Below, in pieces: positions 1 to 8,187 of a DNA stretch of 64,000 nt. The DNA is from Marivita sp. Lineage in GTDB: Bacteria > Pseudomonadota > Alphaproteobacteria > Rhodobacterales > Rhodobacteraceae. The position numbers and the translations under genes are program-made. The DNA lies in NCBI RefSeq assembly GCF_020055675.1, contig NZ_JAIPUS010000002.1, forward strand, positions 182,813-246,812. Reading direction: 5' to 3'. Each line of letters opens with the position of its first letter. Position 1 is the stretch's first letter. The notes under the pieces are model-generated. The model made no database searches. It was not told the origin of the DNA and saw nothing but the letters and a program-made list of their open reading frames with translations.

Positions 1-1100
1 GCCTCCATAACGCGTGTTTCGGTCCGCAGGTCGATCCGCTGTCCGCTGTCGGAGTCGAACAGGTGCAGCTTGTCGAAATCGAAGGCAACACCGACCGGCG
101 CGCCCTCTTGCACCGGTCGCGCCTCTTTGGTCAGAACCTGGAACGGCAGATCCTCGATCAGCAGATGGTACAGGCCGGCGGCGCCGGTTTCCTCATAGAA
201 TTCGAACTGCGCGGTGACGGTCCCGGCCCCCGCATCGCCAAGCGTCAAATCCTCGGGCCGCAGGCCCAGCGTGACCATCTGCCGGTCCCGGTTACGGGCG
301 ACCTGCGCGGGGATCGGGATGGCGGTGCCATCGCCGAGCATCACCGCCGCGCGATCCGCAGCGATCTCGCCCGGCAGAAAGTTCATCGCCGGGGAGCCGA
401 TGAACCCCGCGACATAGATCGTCGCGGGATACCGGTAGACTTCGGCCGGTGTGCCCACCTGGTCGATGGTGCCCTTGTTCATGATTACCATCCGGTCGGC
501 CAGCGTCATTCCCTCGTGCTGGTCGTGGGTGACGAAGACGCTGGTCGCCTTGATGCGGCTGTGGATGCGCCGGATTTCATGACGCATCTGGACCCGAAGC
601 TTTGCGTCAAGGTTCGACAGGGGCTCATCGAACAGGAAAACGCCGGGTTCGCGGATGATCGCGCGGGCCATCGCCACGCGCTGCCGCTGGCCGCCCGACA
701 ACTGCCCGGGCTTGCGGTCCAGAAAGTCCTCAAGCCCGACAGAGCGCGCGACGGCGGCGACCTTCTCCATGCGTTCGGCCTTTTTCACGCCGGCGACCTT
801 GAGCGCGTAGCCGATATTGTCGGCCACGTTGAAATGCGGGTAGAGCGCGTAGTTCTGGAACACCATCGCACAGCCTCGGTACCGCGGCTCCAGGTCGTTG
901 ACGACGGATCCGCCGATCACGACCTCCCCGTCGGTTATGTCTTCCAGCCCCGCGATCATGCGCAGCAGCGTGGACTTGCCGCAGCCCGAGGGGCCGAGGA
1001 TGACCACGAATTCGCCATTGGCGATGTGCAGGTTGACGCCGTGGATCACTTCGTCCTTGCCATAGGACTTGCGGACTTCGCGGATGTCGATATCGGCCAT
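1..1100 (-). CDS. ugpC: UgpC/MalK-type ABC transporter ATP-binding protein (3' end cut by window edge)
   Basis: ATPase subunit that energises the import system encoded just upstream. About 366 codons are visible before the window ends, close to full length for this family. Walker [10 protein letters not shown] is at residues 36-44, the LSGGQ signature near 134-138 and Walker B FLFDEP near 155-160, followed by the D-loop SNLDA and switch His in VTHDQ. The C-terminal third is the TOBE/MalK-type regulatory domain. The start is the ATG at 1100, 10 bases after the ugpE stop, and begins MADIDIREV. It is the last visible gene of a leftward operon with UgpE, UgpA and UgpB. Family and role are clear; glycerol-3-phosphate or a glycerophosphodiester as cargo is inferred from the binding protein and neighbours. 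Confidence 0.9.
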   Translation of the reverse strand, partial: MADIDIREVRKSYGKDEVIHGVNLHIANGEFVVILGPSGCGKSTLLRMIAGLEDITDGEVVIGGSVVNDLEPRYRGCAMVFQNYALYPHFNVADNIGYALKVAGVKKAERMEKVAAVARSVGLEDFLDRKPGQLSGGQRQRVAMARAIIREPGVFLFDEPLSNLDAKLRVQMRHEIRRIHSRIKATSVFVTHDQHEGMTLADRMVIMNKGTIDQVGTPAEVYRYPATIYVAGFIGSPAMNFLPGEIAADRAAVMLGDGTAIPIPAQVARNRDRQMVTLGLRPEDLTLGDAGAGTVTAQFEFYEETGAAGLYHLLIEDLPFQVLTKEARPVQEGAPVGVAFDFDKLHLFDSDSGQRIDLRTETRVME

Positions 1101-1110
1101 GTCTTGGCTC

Positions 1111-2115
1111 CTACTTGTCGGTGTTGATAAGGCCGCGCACAAACCAGCGCTGCATGAAGACGACGACGATGATCGGCGGGATCGTCACGATCAGCGTGCC
1201 GGCCATCGCGATGTTCCATTTCGGAATATCGCCGCCCGTCGTATTGGCGTCCGGCACCAGCTTGCCCAGTTCGACCGCCACCACGCCGTAACTCGGGTCG
1301 GTGATGATGAGCAGCGGCCAGAGATACTGGTTCCAGCTGAAGACAAACATGATGGTGGCCAGCGCCGCGATGTTGGTGCGCGACAAGGGCACCAGGATCT
1401 CCCACAGGAAGCGTAGCGGACCGGCGCCATCCATCTTGGCGGCCTCGACCAGTTCGTCGGGGATGGTCAGGAAGAACTGGCGGTAAAGAAACGTGCCGGT
1501 GGCGGTGGCGATGAGCGGCAGGATCAGACCCGTGTAGCTGTTGAGCATACGCCATTCGAGATTGACCTCGATGCCCGAAACCGTGTTGATCAGCCAGCTG
1601 AGCCCGGTCGAGTCCAGGATCGCCTGAAACGGCATCAGCGCATTGGCCGCGACCGCGTAGGTGGGAACGATCCGAACTTCCAGCGGCAGCATCAGCGTGA
1701 TGAACACCGCCCAGAAGATCGGCATGCGCAACCGGTGGTCGAAGAACACGATGCCGAAGGCGGTGATGCAGGCGATCACCACCTTGCCCGTGACCACGCC
1801 GACTGCCACGATGAGCGAATTCAGGAATTTCTGTCCGAAGTCGCGCGTCACCCACGCCTCTTGGATATTTGTCCAGAGCTGGTCGCCGGGCGTCAGCCGT
1901 GACGGGATCGCGTTGACCTCCTGCAGTGTCTGGGTTGCGGCGTTGAACACCAGATACATTGGGAACAGCAGCATGAACATGCCCAGCAGCAGGATCACAT
2001 GCGTGGCGATGTCGAGGCCGGGCGTGTTCTCCACCAGTCCCGGGCGGCGAGGCTTGCGGGCGGACAGGTTGCGGGGCGTCTCGGCGGCGACGAGGGGAAG
2101 ATCGGTTTGCGTCAT
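1111..2115 (-). CDS. ugpE: ABC transporter permease, UgpE/MalG type
   Basis: Inner-membrane permease of 334 residues, one half of the translocation channel. A hydrophilic N-terminus of about 35 residues is followed by a first membrane segment ([19 protein letters not shown]) and the usual six-helix MalG layout. The EAA loop that docks the ATPase appears around [19 protein letters not shown]. Its ATG overlaps the stop of the upstream permease gene by 4 bases, indicating translational coupling. It is about 40 residues longer than E. coli UgpE, mostly at the N-terminus. Substrate cannot be read from this subunit; the operon suggests a phosphorylated glycerol compound. Confidence 0.88.
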   Translation of the reverse strand: MTQTDLPLVAAETPRNLSARKPRRPGLVENTPGLDIATHVILLLGMFMLLFPMYLVFNAATQTLQEVNAIPSRLTPGDQLWTNIQEAWVTRDFGQKFLNSLIVAVGVVTGKVVIACITAFGIVFFDHRLRMPIFWAVFITLMLPLEVRIVPTYAVAANALMPFQAILDSTGLSWLINTVSGIEVNLEWRMLNSYTGLILPLIATATGTFLYRQFFLTIPDELVEAAKMDGAGPLRFLWEILVPLSRTNIAALATIMFVFSWNQYLWPLLIITDPSYGVVAVELGKLVPDANTTGGDIPKWNIAMAGTLIVTIPPIIVVVFMQRWFVRGLINTDK

Positions 2116-2993
2116 GTGTAATGCACCCGGCGTTCGATGTAGCGGAATTGGACGACGGTCAGGGCGATCACCAGAAGCATCAGGATGATCGATTGCGCGG
2201 CGGCGCCCGAATAATCGAGCCCCCGGAACCCGTCGACGTAAATCTTGTAGACCATCAGGTTCGTGGCCCGCGCCGGCCCTCCGGCGGTCATGGTGTCGAC
2301 GATGCCGAAACTGTCGGTGAAGCTGTCATTGATGTTGATCACCAGCACGAAGAAGAAGGTCGGCGCCAGCAGCGGCAGCTGGATATCGCGCATCCGGCGC
2401 AGGATCGACGCCCCGTCCATGGCGCCGGCTTCGATCAGCGAGCGGGGAATGGCCTGCAGACCGGCCAGAAAGAAGATGAAATTGTAAGCGACCTGTTTCC
2501 ACGCCCCGGCAATCATCACCATGATCAGCGCGTGATCGCCGTTCAGGATAGGATCCCAGAAGCCGGGAAAGGCCTCGTTGACATAGGACATCACCCCGGC
2601 GCTGGGGTTGAAAATGAAACGGAACGCCAGCCCGACGGCGGGCGCGGCGACGGCATAGGGCCAGATCGCCCCGATTCGGTAGGCGCGATAGCCGCGCAGC
2701 TGGCGGTCGGCGAAAACCGCAAGGATCAGGGCCGCCGACATCGACAGCACCGTGGCGCCAGCAGCGTAGACAATCGAAACGCGGATCGAATGCCAATAGC
2801 GGTCATCGGTCAGCAGGTTGCGAAAATTCTCGAACCCCGCCCATTCGTTGCCGCCACCCCAGGGCTGTTCGAAGGTGAACGCCCAGTAAAGCGCCTGGCT
2901 GGTCGGCCAGTAAAAGAAGACGAAGATGATCAGAAGCTGCGGAGCCACCACCAGTGCGGCGATCCAGTTGTTCCTGAAATAGGCGCGTCGCAT
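2112..2993 (-). CDS. ugpA: ABC transporter permease, UgpA/MalF type
   Basis: Inner-membrane permease of 293 residues, the partner of UgpE. It starts MRRAYFRNNW with a membrane segment right after (AALVVAPQLLIIFVFFYWP). The EAA-loop motif is seen at RSLIEAGAMDGASILRRM, and a final helix precedes the basic C-terminus [11 protein letters not shown]. Length matches E. coli UgpA. It is separated from ugpB by about 100 bases and overlaps ugpE by 4 bases, in the order B-A-E-C as in canonical ugp operons. Confidence 0.9.
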   Translation of the reverse strand: MRRAYFRNNWIAALVVAPQLLIIFVFFYWPTSQALYWAFTFEQPWGGGNEWAGFENFRNLLTDDRYWHSIRVSIVYAAGATVLSMSAALILAVFADRQLRGYRAYRIGAIWPYAVAAPAVGLAFRFIFNPSAGVMSYVNEAFPGFWDPILNGDHALIMVMIAGAWKQVAYNFIFFLAGLQAIPRSLIEAGAMDGASILRRMRDIQLPLLAPTFFFVLVININDSFTDSFGIVDTMTAGGPARATNLMVYKIYVDGFRGLDYSGAAAQSIILMLLVIALTVVQFRYIERRVHYT

Positions 2994-3092
2994 CGCGGAC
3001 CCTCTGTTTTGGATGACGGCCCGCCCCGGAAAACCCGGGACGGGATGAGTGTAACTCGGGCCCTGAAGGCGGCGGCCGACGGACCCTTCGGA

Positions 3093-4427
3093 TCAGGGCA
3101 GTTCCTTGCCGCGATAGGTGCGCTCGAAGCGACGCAGGACCGCGTTGGACCGCTCGACCGCGGTATCGAGGGCCTCTTGCATCGTCTTGTCGCCGCCCAG
3201 CGCCGCCTGGACCTCGTTCACCCATTCACTGCGCGCCTGGATGAATCCGCCCAGCCGGATGCCGCCGGTCAGCTCTGTCGGTTCGGTGTAGGTGAGCGAC
3301 TCGATCGCCTTTTCGCGGCCGGCATACGGCTCTTCGGCCCAGAAATCCTGCTCCAGCATCGCCTGGTAGGCGGTGTCATTGACCGGGATGTAGCCGGTAT
3401 TGGTCGACCAGTAGATCGACGATTCCGGCGTGGCGAGGAACTTGAGGTATTCGGCCGCTCCGCGATACTCATTCTCCGTCTTGCCCGACAGCACCCAGAG
3501 CGCGGCGCCACCAACGACCGTGTTGTGACGCTCGAAGCCCTCGTAGATGGGCAGCATTTCGACATCCCAGTTCATGTCGTCGGATGCGGTGTTGTGCACG
3601 GTCTGGTGCCCGGCGATGGAGCCGAAATACAACGAGCATTCATTCTGGGCAAAGCTGTCGCGCGCATTCAGGCCACCCTGAGAGGTGCGCAATTCCAGCA
3701 ACCCCTCGTCGTGCCAGCGCTTGATGTTCTCCATGTGAGTGACATGCTGGGTGGTGTTGTAGACGTATTCCGCGTCCAGCCCGTCATAGCCGTTGTTTTT
3801 GGTCGCGACGGGAATGTTGTGAGCCATCGAGAGCTGCTCGAGATCGATCCATGTCGACGGGGCATAGGCGTAGTTGCACTTTTCCGGCTGTGCCTCTTCG
3901 AGCGCGACGAGCAGTTGCTCGAACGCTTCCCAGGTGGCCGGCGGCGCGTCGAAGCCCGCCGCTTCAAGGTCGTCGATGTTGTAATACATCATCGGCGTGG
4001 AGGAGTTGAACGGCATCGCGAACAGCTCCCCCGTCGAGGCGGCGTAGTAGTTGGCGATCCCCGGAAAGTAATCGTCCCAATCGATCTCGATGTCGAAGTC
4101 GTCCATCATCTTGGTGACCGAGTAGAATTCGCCTGACATCATCAGGTCGGCCGTGCCGGCGTCATAGGCCTGCACGAGTGTCGGATGCTCATCGGCGCGG
4201 AAAGCGGCGATGGTGTTCTGCACGGCGTTTGCGTAGCCTTCCTGGCCCACGCAAGTGATCTCGTAGGTGTCCTGGCTTTCGTTGAACCGGTCGCAGGTGG
4301 ACTGCACCACGTCCCCGAGATAGCCGCCGAGGCCATACCAGTATTCGAATTGGATCTTGTCCTGCGCCTGCGCGGCACCGCCAAGAACGGCAGCCACGGC
4401 AAACGCGCTGATGTAGGTGGATTTCAT
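3093..4427 (-). CDS. ugpB: UgpB-like extracellular substrate-binding protein
   Basis: Periplasmic solute-binding protein of 444 residues (SBP family 1, UgpB subgroup) that delivers substrate to UgpAE. The N-terminus MKSTYISAFAVAAVLGGAAQAQ is a Sec signal peptide with a likely cleavage after AQA. The mature start QFEYWYGLGGYLGDVV has the aromatic and glycine-rich layout of UgpB proteins, and the lobe signature FNESQDTYEI is typical. It precedes both permease genes. Known UgpB proteins bind sn-glycerol-3-phosphate and glycerophosphodiesters; that specificity is inferred here from similarity and from the phosphodiesterase gene next door. Confidence 0.88.
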   Translation of the reverse strand: MKSTYISAFAVAAVLGGAAQAQDKIQFEYWYGLGGYLGDVVQSTCDRFNESQDTYEITCVGQEGYANAVQNTIAAFRADEHPTLVQAYDAGTADLMMSGEFYSVTKMMDDFDIEIDWDDYFPGIANYYAASTGELFAMPFNSSTPMMYYNIDDLEAAGFDAPPATWEAFEQLLVALEEAQPEKCNYAYAPSTWIDLEQLSMAHNIPVATKNNGYDGLDAEYVYNTTQHVTHMENIKRWHDEGLLELRTSQGGLNARDSFAQNECSLYFGSIAGHQTVHNTASDDMNWDVEMLPIYEGFERHNTVVGGAALWVLSGKTENEYRGAAEYLKFLATPESSIYWSTNTGYIPVNDTAYQAMLEQDFWAEEPYAGREKAIESLTYTEPTELTGGIRLGGFIQARSEWVNEVQAALGGDKTMQEALDTAVERSNAVLRRFERTYRGKELP

Positions 4428-4581
4428 TGAGACTTCCCCGATGTCATTATGCTGTGCCGCACCTGCGGCTCGGTCAGGCTAGGCGGGAATGGCGACAGCG
4501 CGGCCACAGCTTTGCAACGAAAGAGACAAGTTTTTTTGACGCCAAGAATCAGTTTTGTATCGCGAAGATGACACTCCCAGG

Positions 4582-4615
4582 TGTGCGGGCCATGGCACCC
4601 GGCCTGGCCCGCACA
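4582..4615. other. 11-bp perfect stem-loop between phosphodiesterase gene and ugpB
   Basis: The arms TGTGCGGGCCA and TGGCCCGCACA are perfect reverse complements around a 12-base loop. The hairpin starts 18 bases after the stop of the phosphodiesterase gene and lies in the 205-base gap before ugpB. No T-tract follows on the leftward transcript, so it looks more like an mRNA-processing or partial-attenuation hairpin, which could raise ugpB message relative to the upstream genes, than a complete terminator. Confidence 0.5.
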
Positions 4616-4632
4616 TCTGCGGCATGGAGGCG

Positions 4633-5427
4633 TCACGCCAGGACTGTGTTCCCGTCCAGGAAGTTGTCGAAATGGACCAGCGTCTGGTCTTCGTTGCCAA
4701 GCACGATCGCCATCTGGCCCGGCCCCCAGAGCCAGTCTGGTCTGGCCTCGGCATCCAGCGGCACGGTAACGCTGTAGTGATTGCCGGCCAACGTCGTGAA
4801 GGGCAGCCCGTGCCAAAGGCCGCAGGATGTGAAATGCACATGACCGGCGATGATCTGGCGCACGTCATCATGGGTTTTCAGGACCTGCGCGAAGGCTTCG
4901 CCGTTTTCCAGGATGATCCGGTCGACCTTCACATGCAGCGGGTTGGCATGGTGGTGCAGCACCACGACGACAGGGCCGGCATGCTCATCCAGCCGTCTGC
5001 GAAGCCAGTCCAGCTGTGCCTGCGAGAGCTGTCCGCCATGGCTGTGCTCCTCCGCCTCCCCAACGCTGTCGAGCAGGATCACGCGGTAGCCACCTGCATC
5101 GACGACCTTGTCGATGCACCCCGTTTCAGCCTGGGTTTCGGCGCCGAAGACATCGGCAAAGGTCGCCCGACTGTCATGGTTGCCGATTGTGACATGTGCC
5201 GGCACGGCCAGCTGGCCAATGGCCGACTTCAGGCGTTCATACGGGCGCACGGCCCCCTTGAAGCCGATGTCTGCCAGATCGCCGGCAAAGACGCAGAAAT
5301 CCGCGTCTGCGTGACGGGTGTTGATCCATGCCACCGCCTCTTCGAGGCGGCGATACGTGTCCATCCCTTGCGAGGTTTCGCCTTCGTCCACGAGGTGAAG
5401 GTCGCTGAGCACGATGAATTTCAGCAT
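4633..5427 (-). CDS. Class III metallophosphoesterase, probable glycerophosphodiesterase (GpdQ/CpdA-like)
   Basis: Cytoplasmic binuclear-metal phosphodiesterase of 264 residues with no signal peptide. All calcineurin-like metal motifs are present in order: SDLHL (D-x-H) at residues 8-12, GDLADIG near 49-55, GNHDSR near 81-86, LHHHA near 157-161, and GHVHF near 194-198. Length and motif spacing match CpdA (cAMP phosphodiesterase) and GpdQ (glycerophosphodiesterase). Lying 11 bases downstream of the TIM-barrel gene and upstream of ugpB, it most likely cleaves an imported phosphodiester, the role UgpQ plays in E. coli with an unrelated fold. cAMP hydrolysis cannot be excluded from sequence. Confidence 0.85.
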   Translation of the reverse strand: MLKFIVLSDLHLVDEGETSQGMDTYRRLEEAVAWINTRHADADFCVFAGDLADIGFKGAVRPYERLKSAIGQLAVPAHVTIGNHDSRATFADVFGAETQAETGCIDKVVDAGGYRVILLDSVGEAEEHSHGGQLSQAQLDWLRRRLDEHAGPVVVVLHHHANPLHVKVDRIILENGEAFAQVLKTHDDVRQIIAGHVHFTSCGLWHGLPFTTLAGNHYSVTVPLDAEARPDWLWGPGQMAIVLGNEDQTLVHFDNFLDGNTVLA

Positions 5428-5438
5428 TGTCTGAATCC

Positions 5439-6254
5439 TTATTGTCCAAGTCCGAGCGATTCCAGCAACGCCATGGACGGCGGAATGCCGACCTTGTCGC
5501 GCAATTCCAGGATCAGGCGCGGTTTGACCTGCAACGCCGCGATGGCACGGAACACCGCATGCCAGCGGATCGTGCCCTCACCGAGCGCCCAGTGCCGGTC
5601 GGCAAAACCGTCGGCGTCCTGCAGATGGATATGTTCGAGCATTTCACCTGCCGAGTGCACATAGTAGTCCACCGGCGGCGCGCCCGTTGAGCCGTGCGCA
5701 TAGTGCGCATGGCCTGTGTCGACGGACAGGCGCACCGCGGTGCTGTCGAAACTCTGCGCCAGGCGCAGCCGGTCGACCGGGTCCTTGTCCTCGATGTTCT
5801 CGATCACGAGCGTGACGCCCAGCGCCTCGGCGCGTCTCACCGTACCGCCAAGGGTCTCCTGCGCGTTGGCGATGATCGTCTCACGGGCACCGGGCTTGTC
5901 GTCGAAGTTGTTATGACCCCAGGTCGTATAGGGCGAATGAATCACCATTTGAGTGGCGCCCAGGGCAGCACAGACATCCAGCCCATGATCCATGCGGCGC
6001 ACCACGATCTCCCGGATATCCGGATCGGGCGAGGCGATGCTCAACCCAATGAACGGGCCGTGTATGCCCAGCCGGCCGGAATATCCGTCCAGCAGGCGTT
6101 TTGCCTCTTCGACAAGTGGCTGCCAGTCACCGGTCAGCACCTCGGCGGAATGAAAGCTTTGCAGTTCCAGATCGCGCTGCTTTTCAAGCAACCAATCACG
6201 GTAATCAGCGAGTTGATCGACGCGCAGCGCGGCGCCGATGACGGGGGCAGCCAT
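5439..6254 (-). CDS. Sugar phosphate isomerase/epimerase family TIM-barrel protein (AP endonuclease 2 fold)
   Basis: 271-residue cytoplasmic protein, the first gene of the leftward ugp operon. Signature segments of the Xyl-isomerase-like TIM barrel are present: GIHGPFIG, VIENIED (metal-binding Glu), VDTGHAH (Asp and His ligands) and EHIHLQDADG, followed by the loop LGEGTIRW. The start is the ATG at 6254 because AAAGGAGA lies just upstream; an in-frame upstream extension to 6464 is basic and unlike the family. Members isomerise or epimerise sugars or inositols or act as lyases; the exact reaction is unknown. Position suggests it handles the polyol or sugar released by the neighbouring phosphodiesterase. 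Confidence 0.8.
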   Translation of the reverse strand: MAAPVIGAALRVDQLADYRDWLLEKQRDLELQSFHSAEVLTGDWQPLVEEAKRLLDGYSGRLGIHGPFIGLSIASPDPDIREIVVRRMDHGLDVCAALGATQMVIHSPYTTWGHNNFDDKPGARETIIANAQETLGGTVRRAEALGVTLVIENIEDKDPVDRLRLAQSFDSTAVRLSVDTGHAHYAHGSTGAPPVDYYVHSAGEMLEHIHLQDADGFADRHWALGEGTIRWHAVFRAIAALQVKPRLILELRDKVGIPPSMALLESLGLGQ

Positions 6255-6322
6255 ATCAGGTCTCCTTTGGCGAACTGTCGTGCCCCTATTCCAAGCTTTG
6301 CTGACGGGCGCGCTACGGCGCG

Positions 6323-6340
6323 ATGACATTGCCATGAAAG
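6323..6340 (-). promoter_or_regulatory. Possible Pho box for the leftward ugp operon
   Basis: Reading leftward the sequence is CTTTCATGGCAATGTCAT: two CTGTCAT-like heptamers each with one mismatch in the core, spaced 11 bases as in PhoB sites. It sits about 70 bases upstream of the first gene of the ugp operon. No convincing -10 hexamer follows at the expected spacing, so this is weaker than the Pho box on the other strand. Confidence 0.4.
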
Positions 6341-6516
6341 TATTGTGTCGGTTTGTGTCGGGAACAGCGACGTGGCTGCTGGACCGCGCTGAGTGTTTCG
6401 TACAGCCCGCGCCCTGTCCGCCCGAACCCGATATACATGCGACCCACCGAACGGCACGCGCCACCCAACGCAGGCGTTACCAAAAAAGTGGCCTCCCGCT
6501 GAAGAATCCTGCTGCA

Positions 6517-6548
6517 CTGTCACCCAACTGTCATCTCGGCGGTCTAAT
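6517..6548 (+). promoter_or_regulatory. Pho box with downstream -10, promoter toward phnM
   Basis: CTGTCACCCAACTGTCAT contains two exact CTGTCA units spaced 11 bases, the PhoB-binding arrangement. TCTAAT at 6543-6548 lies about 10 bases beyond the second unit, where PhoB-dependent promoters carry their -10. No -35 is needed at such promoters. Transcription would run rightward through the phnL remnant into phnM, giving a leader of roughly 285 bases. Confidence 0.72.
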
Positions 6549-6639
6549 CAAAATTCATTCGGATGTTTATACGGATGGCAACCCAGACGTGAACCACGCA
6601 CCGCAACAGCATTGCTCAAGACAGCAAAAGATGACCCCC

Positions 6640-6832
6640 GCGCCGGCGCTGATCCTGCCGCAGGCGTTCAGGATGCAGGACAATCCCACCGCTTCGCTGG
6701 ATGCAAGCGTCCGGTTGGCGCTGGGGTCACGGCCCAGAAACTCAAACACGCCGGAACCGCGATGCTTGGCGTATTCCATCATCCCGGATGATGTCGACCA
6801 GCCAATCGACCGTGTCGTCAACCAGACCCGAG
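6640..6832 (+). pseudogene. phnL: Frameshifted C-terminal remnant of phnL (C-P lyase ABC-type protein)
   Basis: Three segments read as the C-terminus of PhnL if frames are joined. PTASLDA (6685-6705) is the Walker B/D-loop tail. KHAGTAMLGVFHH (to 6782) matches the PhnL segment with consensus RGTAxxGIFHD. PDDVDQPIDRVV continues in the first frame. The gap between the first two is 47 bases where intact PhnL needs 16 codons, so a 1-base deletion is implied; a compensating 1-base insertion follows FHH. The 5' part of the gene is gone. The remnant ends just before phnM, the native gene order phnK-phnL-phnM. Identification rests on remembered family motifs, not an alignment. Confidence 0.65.
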
Positions 6833-6841
6833 GGGCACCCC

Positions 6842-8035
6842 ATGACAAAGAACGGACGGATGTGGCTTTCTGATATAACCTTGGTCCTGGCCGACCGCGT
6901 TCTACGGCGCGGATCGTTGCGGATCGAGGCCGGCAGGATCGCGGAGATCGTGGATCGCCCGATGCCCGGTGGCGTCACCGGACCGGGTCTGACCGTCTTT
7001 CCCGGCTTCATCGACATGCATGGCGACATGATCGAGCTGGAGCTGGAACCGCGAGCGCGCGTGGACTTTCCCATGGAGGTGGCACTCGCCTCGCTGGATG
7101 CGCGGCTTGCAGCCGCCGGCGTCACCACGGCCTATGCCGCCGTGTCGTTTTCGCACGGGGCGGTAGATGGCGAGCGCCGCTCCTGCGAACACACCAACAA
7201 GGTTATCCGCGAGTTGCACGATCTGCGGCGCACTTGCCGGGTCGATCACCGCATCCACGCTCGCTTCGACATCACCTTCGACAATGCCGTCGCTGTACTG
7301 GGCAAGCTTCTCGATGACGGGCATGTGGACCTAGTATCGCTGATGGATCACACGCCGGGCCAGGGGCAGTACCGCAATATCGAAGCGCATATCAAGGCAA
7401 AGGCCGCCGAATACGGAATATCAGAGACCGAAGCCCGGCAGAAGGTCACCACCACGATCGCCACCCGGTCGCGCCCGCAAGAGGTCCTGATGCGCAACAT
7501 GACCGCTGTGTCGCGCATGTGTGCCGACCATGGGGTCAGCCTCGCCAGTCATGACGACGATACCGTCGAGAAGGCCCGCATGATGGCCGATCTGGGGGCG
7601 CGGATCGCCGAGTTCCCTGTCACAATGCAGGCCGCCCAGATCGCGGCCGAACGCGGGCTCATGACCGCCATGGGTGCGCCCAATGCGATGCGCGGACAGA
7701 GCTACTCCGGCAACCTTTCGGCGCGGGACCTGCACGCCGCCGGGCTGTTGCACATACTCGCCTCTGATTATCACCCCGGCGCCATCCTCGCCGCGGTTCG
7801 GGCGCTGGCAAACAATGACCGCGCCGGTCTGGCCGGGGCCGTCCGGCTGGCCTCCTGCAACCCGGCCAGGGCACTGGGGCTGACCGACCGGGGGGAGCTC
7901 AGACCGGGCAAGCGCGCCGACCTCTTCGTGACCGATGCCAATGACCGCGTGATCCTGACGCTTTGCGCCGGAGAAATCGTCCATCACAACGGCACGCTCG
8001 ACCTGACCGCGGCAACGGCACCGGCGATCGCCTGA
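6842..8035 (+). CDS. phnM: PhnM, alpha-D-ribose 1-methylphosphonate 5-triphosphate diphosphatase
   Basis: 397-residue amidohydrolase-superfamily enzyme that, in the C-P lyase pathway, removes diphosphate from ribose-1-phosphonate 5-triphosphate. PhnM hallmarks are present: FIDMHGDMIE near residues 57-65 (HGD replacing the usual HxH), LMDHTPGQGQ, ASHDDDT, and LASDYHPG. E. coli PhnM is 378 residues. The ATG at 6842 is chosen because family similarity begins at MWLSDITLVLADRVL; the in-frame extension to 6701 is not PhnM-like and overlaps the phnL remnant. No phnGHIJ or phnN lies nearby, so it either completes a pathway encoded elsewhere or is a leftover still controlled by the upstream Pho box. 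Confidence 0.9.
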   Translation: MTKNGRMWLSDITLVLADRVLRRGSLRIEAGRIAEIVDRPMPGGVTGPGLTVFPGFIDMHGDMIELELEPRARVDFPMEVALASLDARLAAAGVTTAYAAVSFSHGAVDGERRSCEHTNKVIRELHDLRRTCRVDHRIHARFDITFDNAVAVLGKLLDDGHVDLVSLMDHTPGQGQYRNIEAHIKAKAAEYGISETEARQKVTTTIATRSRPQEVLMRNMTAVSRMCADHGVSLASHDDDTVEKARMMADLGARIAEFPVTMQAAQIAAERGLMTAMGAPNAMRGQSYSGNLSARDLHAAGLLHILASDYHPGAILAAVRALANNDRAGLAGAVRLASCNPARALGLTDRGELRPGKRADLFVTDANDRVILTLCAGEIVHHNGTLDLTAATAPAIA

Positions 8036-8187
8036 ACGAGCCGCCAAAGCCGCTCCTGTCAATGGACCGGTCACCTGTTTGTGCTGACCCGAATGCGCGT
8101 TCAAGTCAGGTTCCGCACAAAGGCCGTCGAGTTGTTCCAGTTCAACGCGGAGGGGCGTCGTCGCGGACCAATGCTGCCAGCTGTCTT

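Noticed and set aside
63..1127. 354-codon rightward open frame at the left edge
   Set aside because: Antisense to the ABC ATPase, whose Walker A, LSGGQ and Walker B are all present.
2121..4136. 671-codon rightward open frame
   Set aside because: It is antisense to ugpA and ugpB, which have clear family motifs and signal peptide; long antisense frames are common in GC-rich genes.
4493..4509. CTGTGG and CTGTCG at 11-base spacing on the leftward strand before ugpB
   Set aside because: Only four of six core bases fit in one unit, and no -10 follows; too weak to call a third Pho box.
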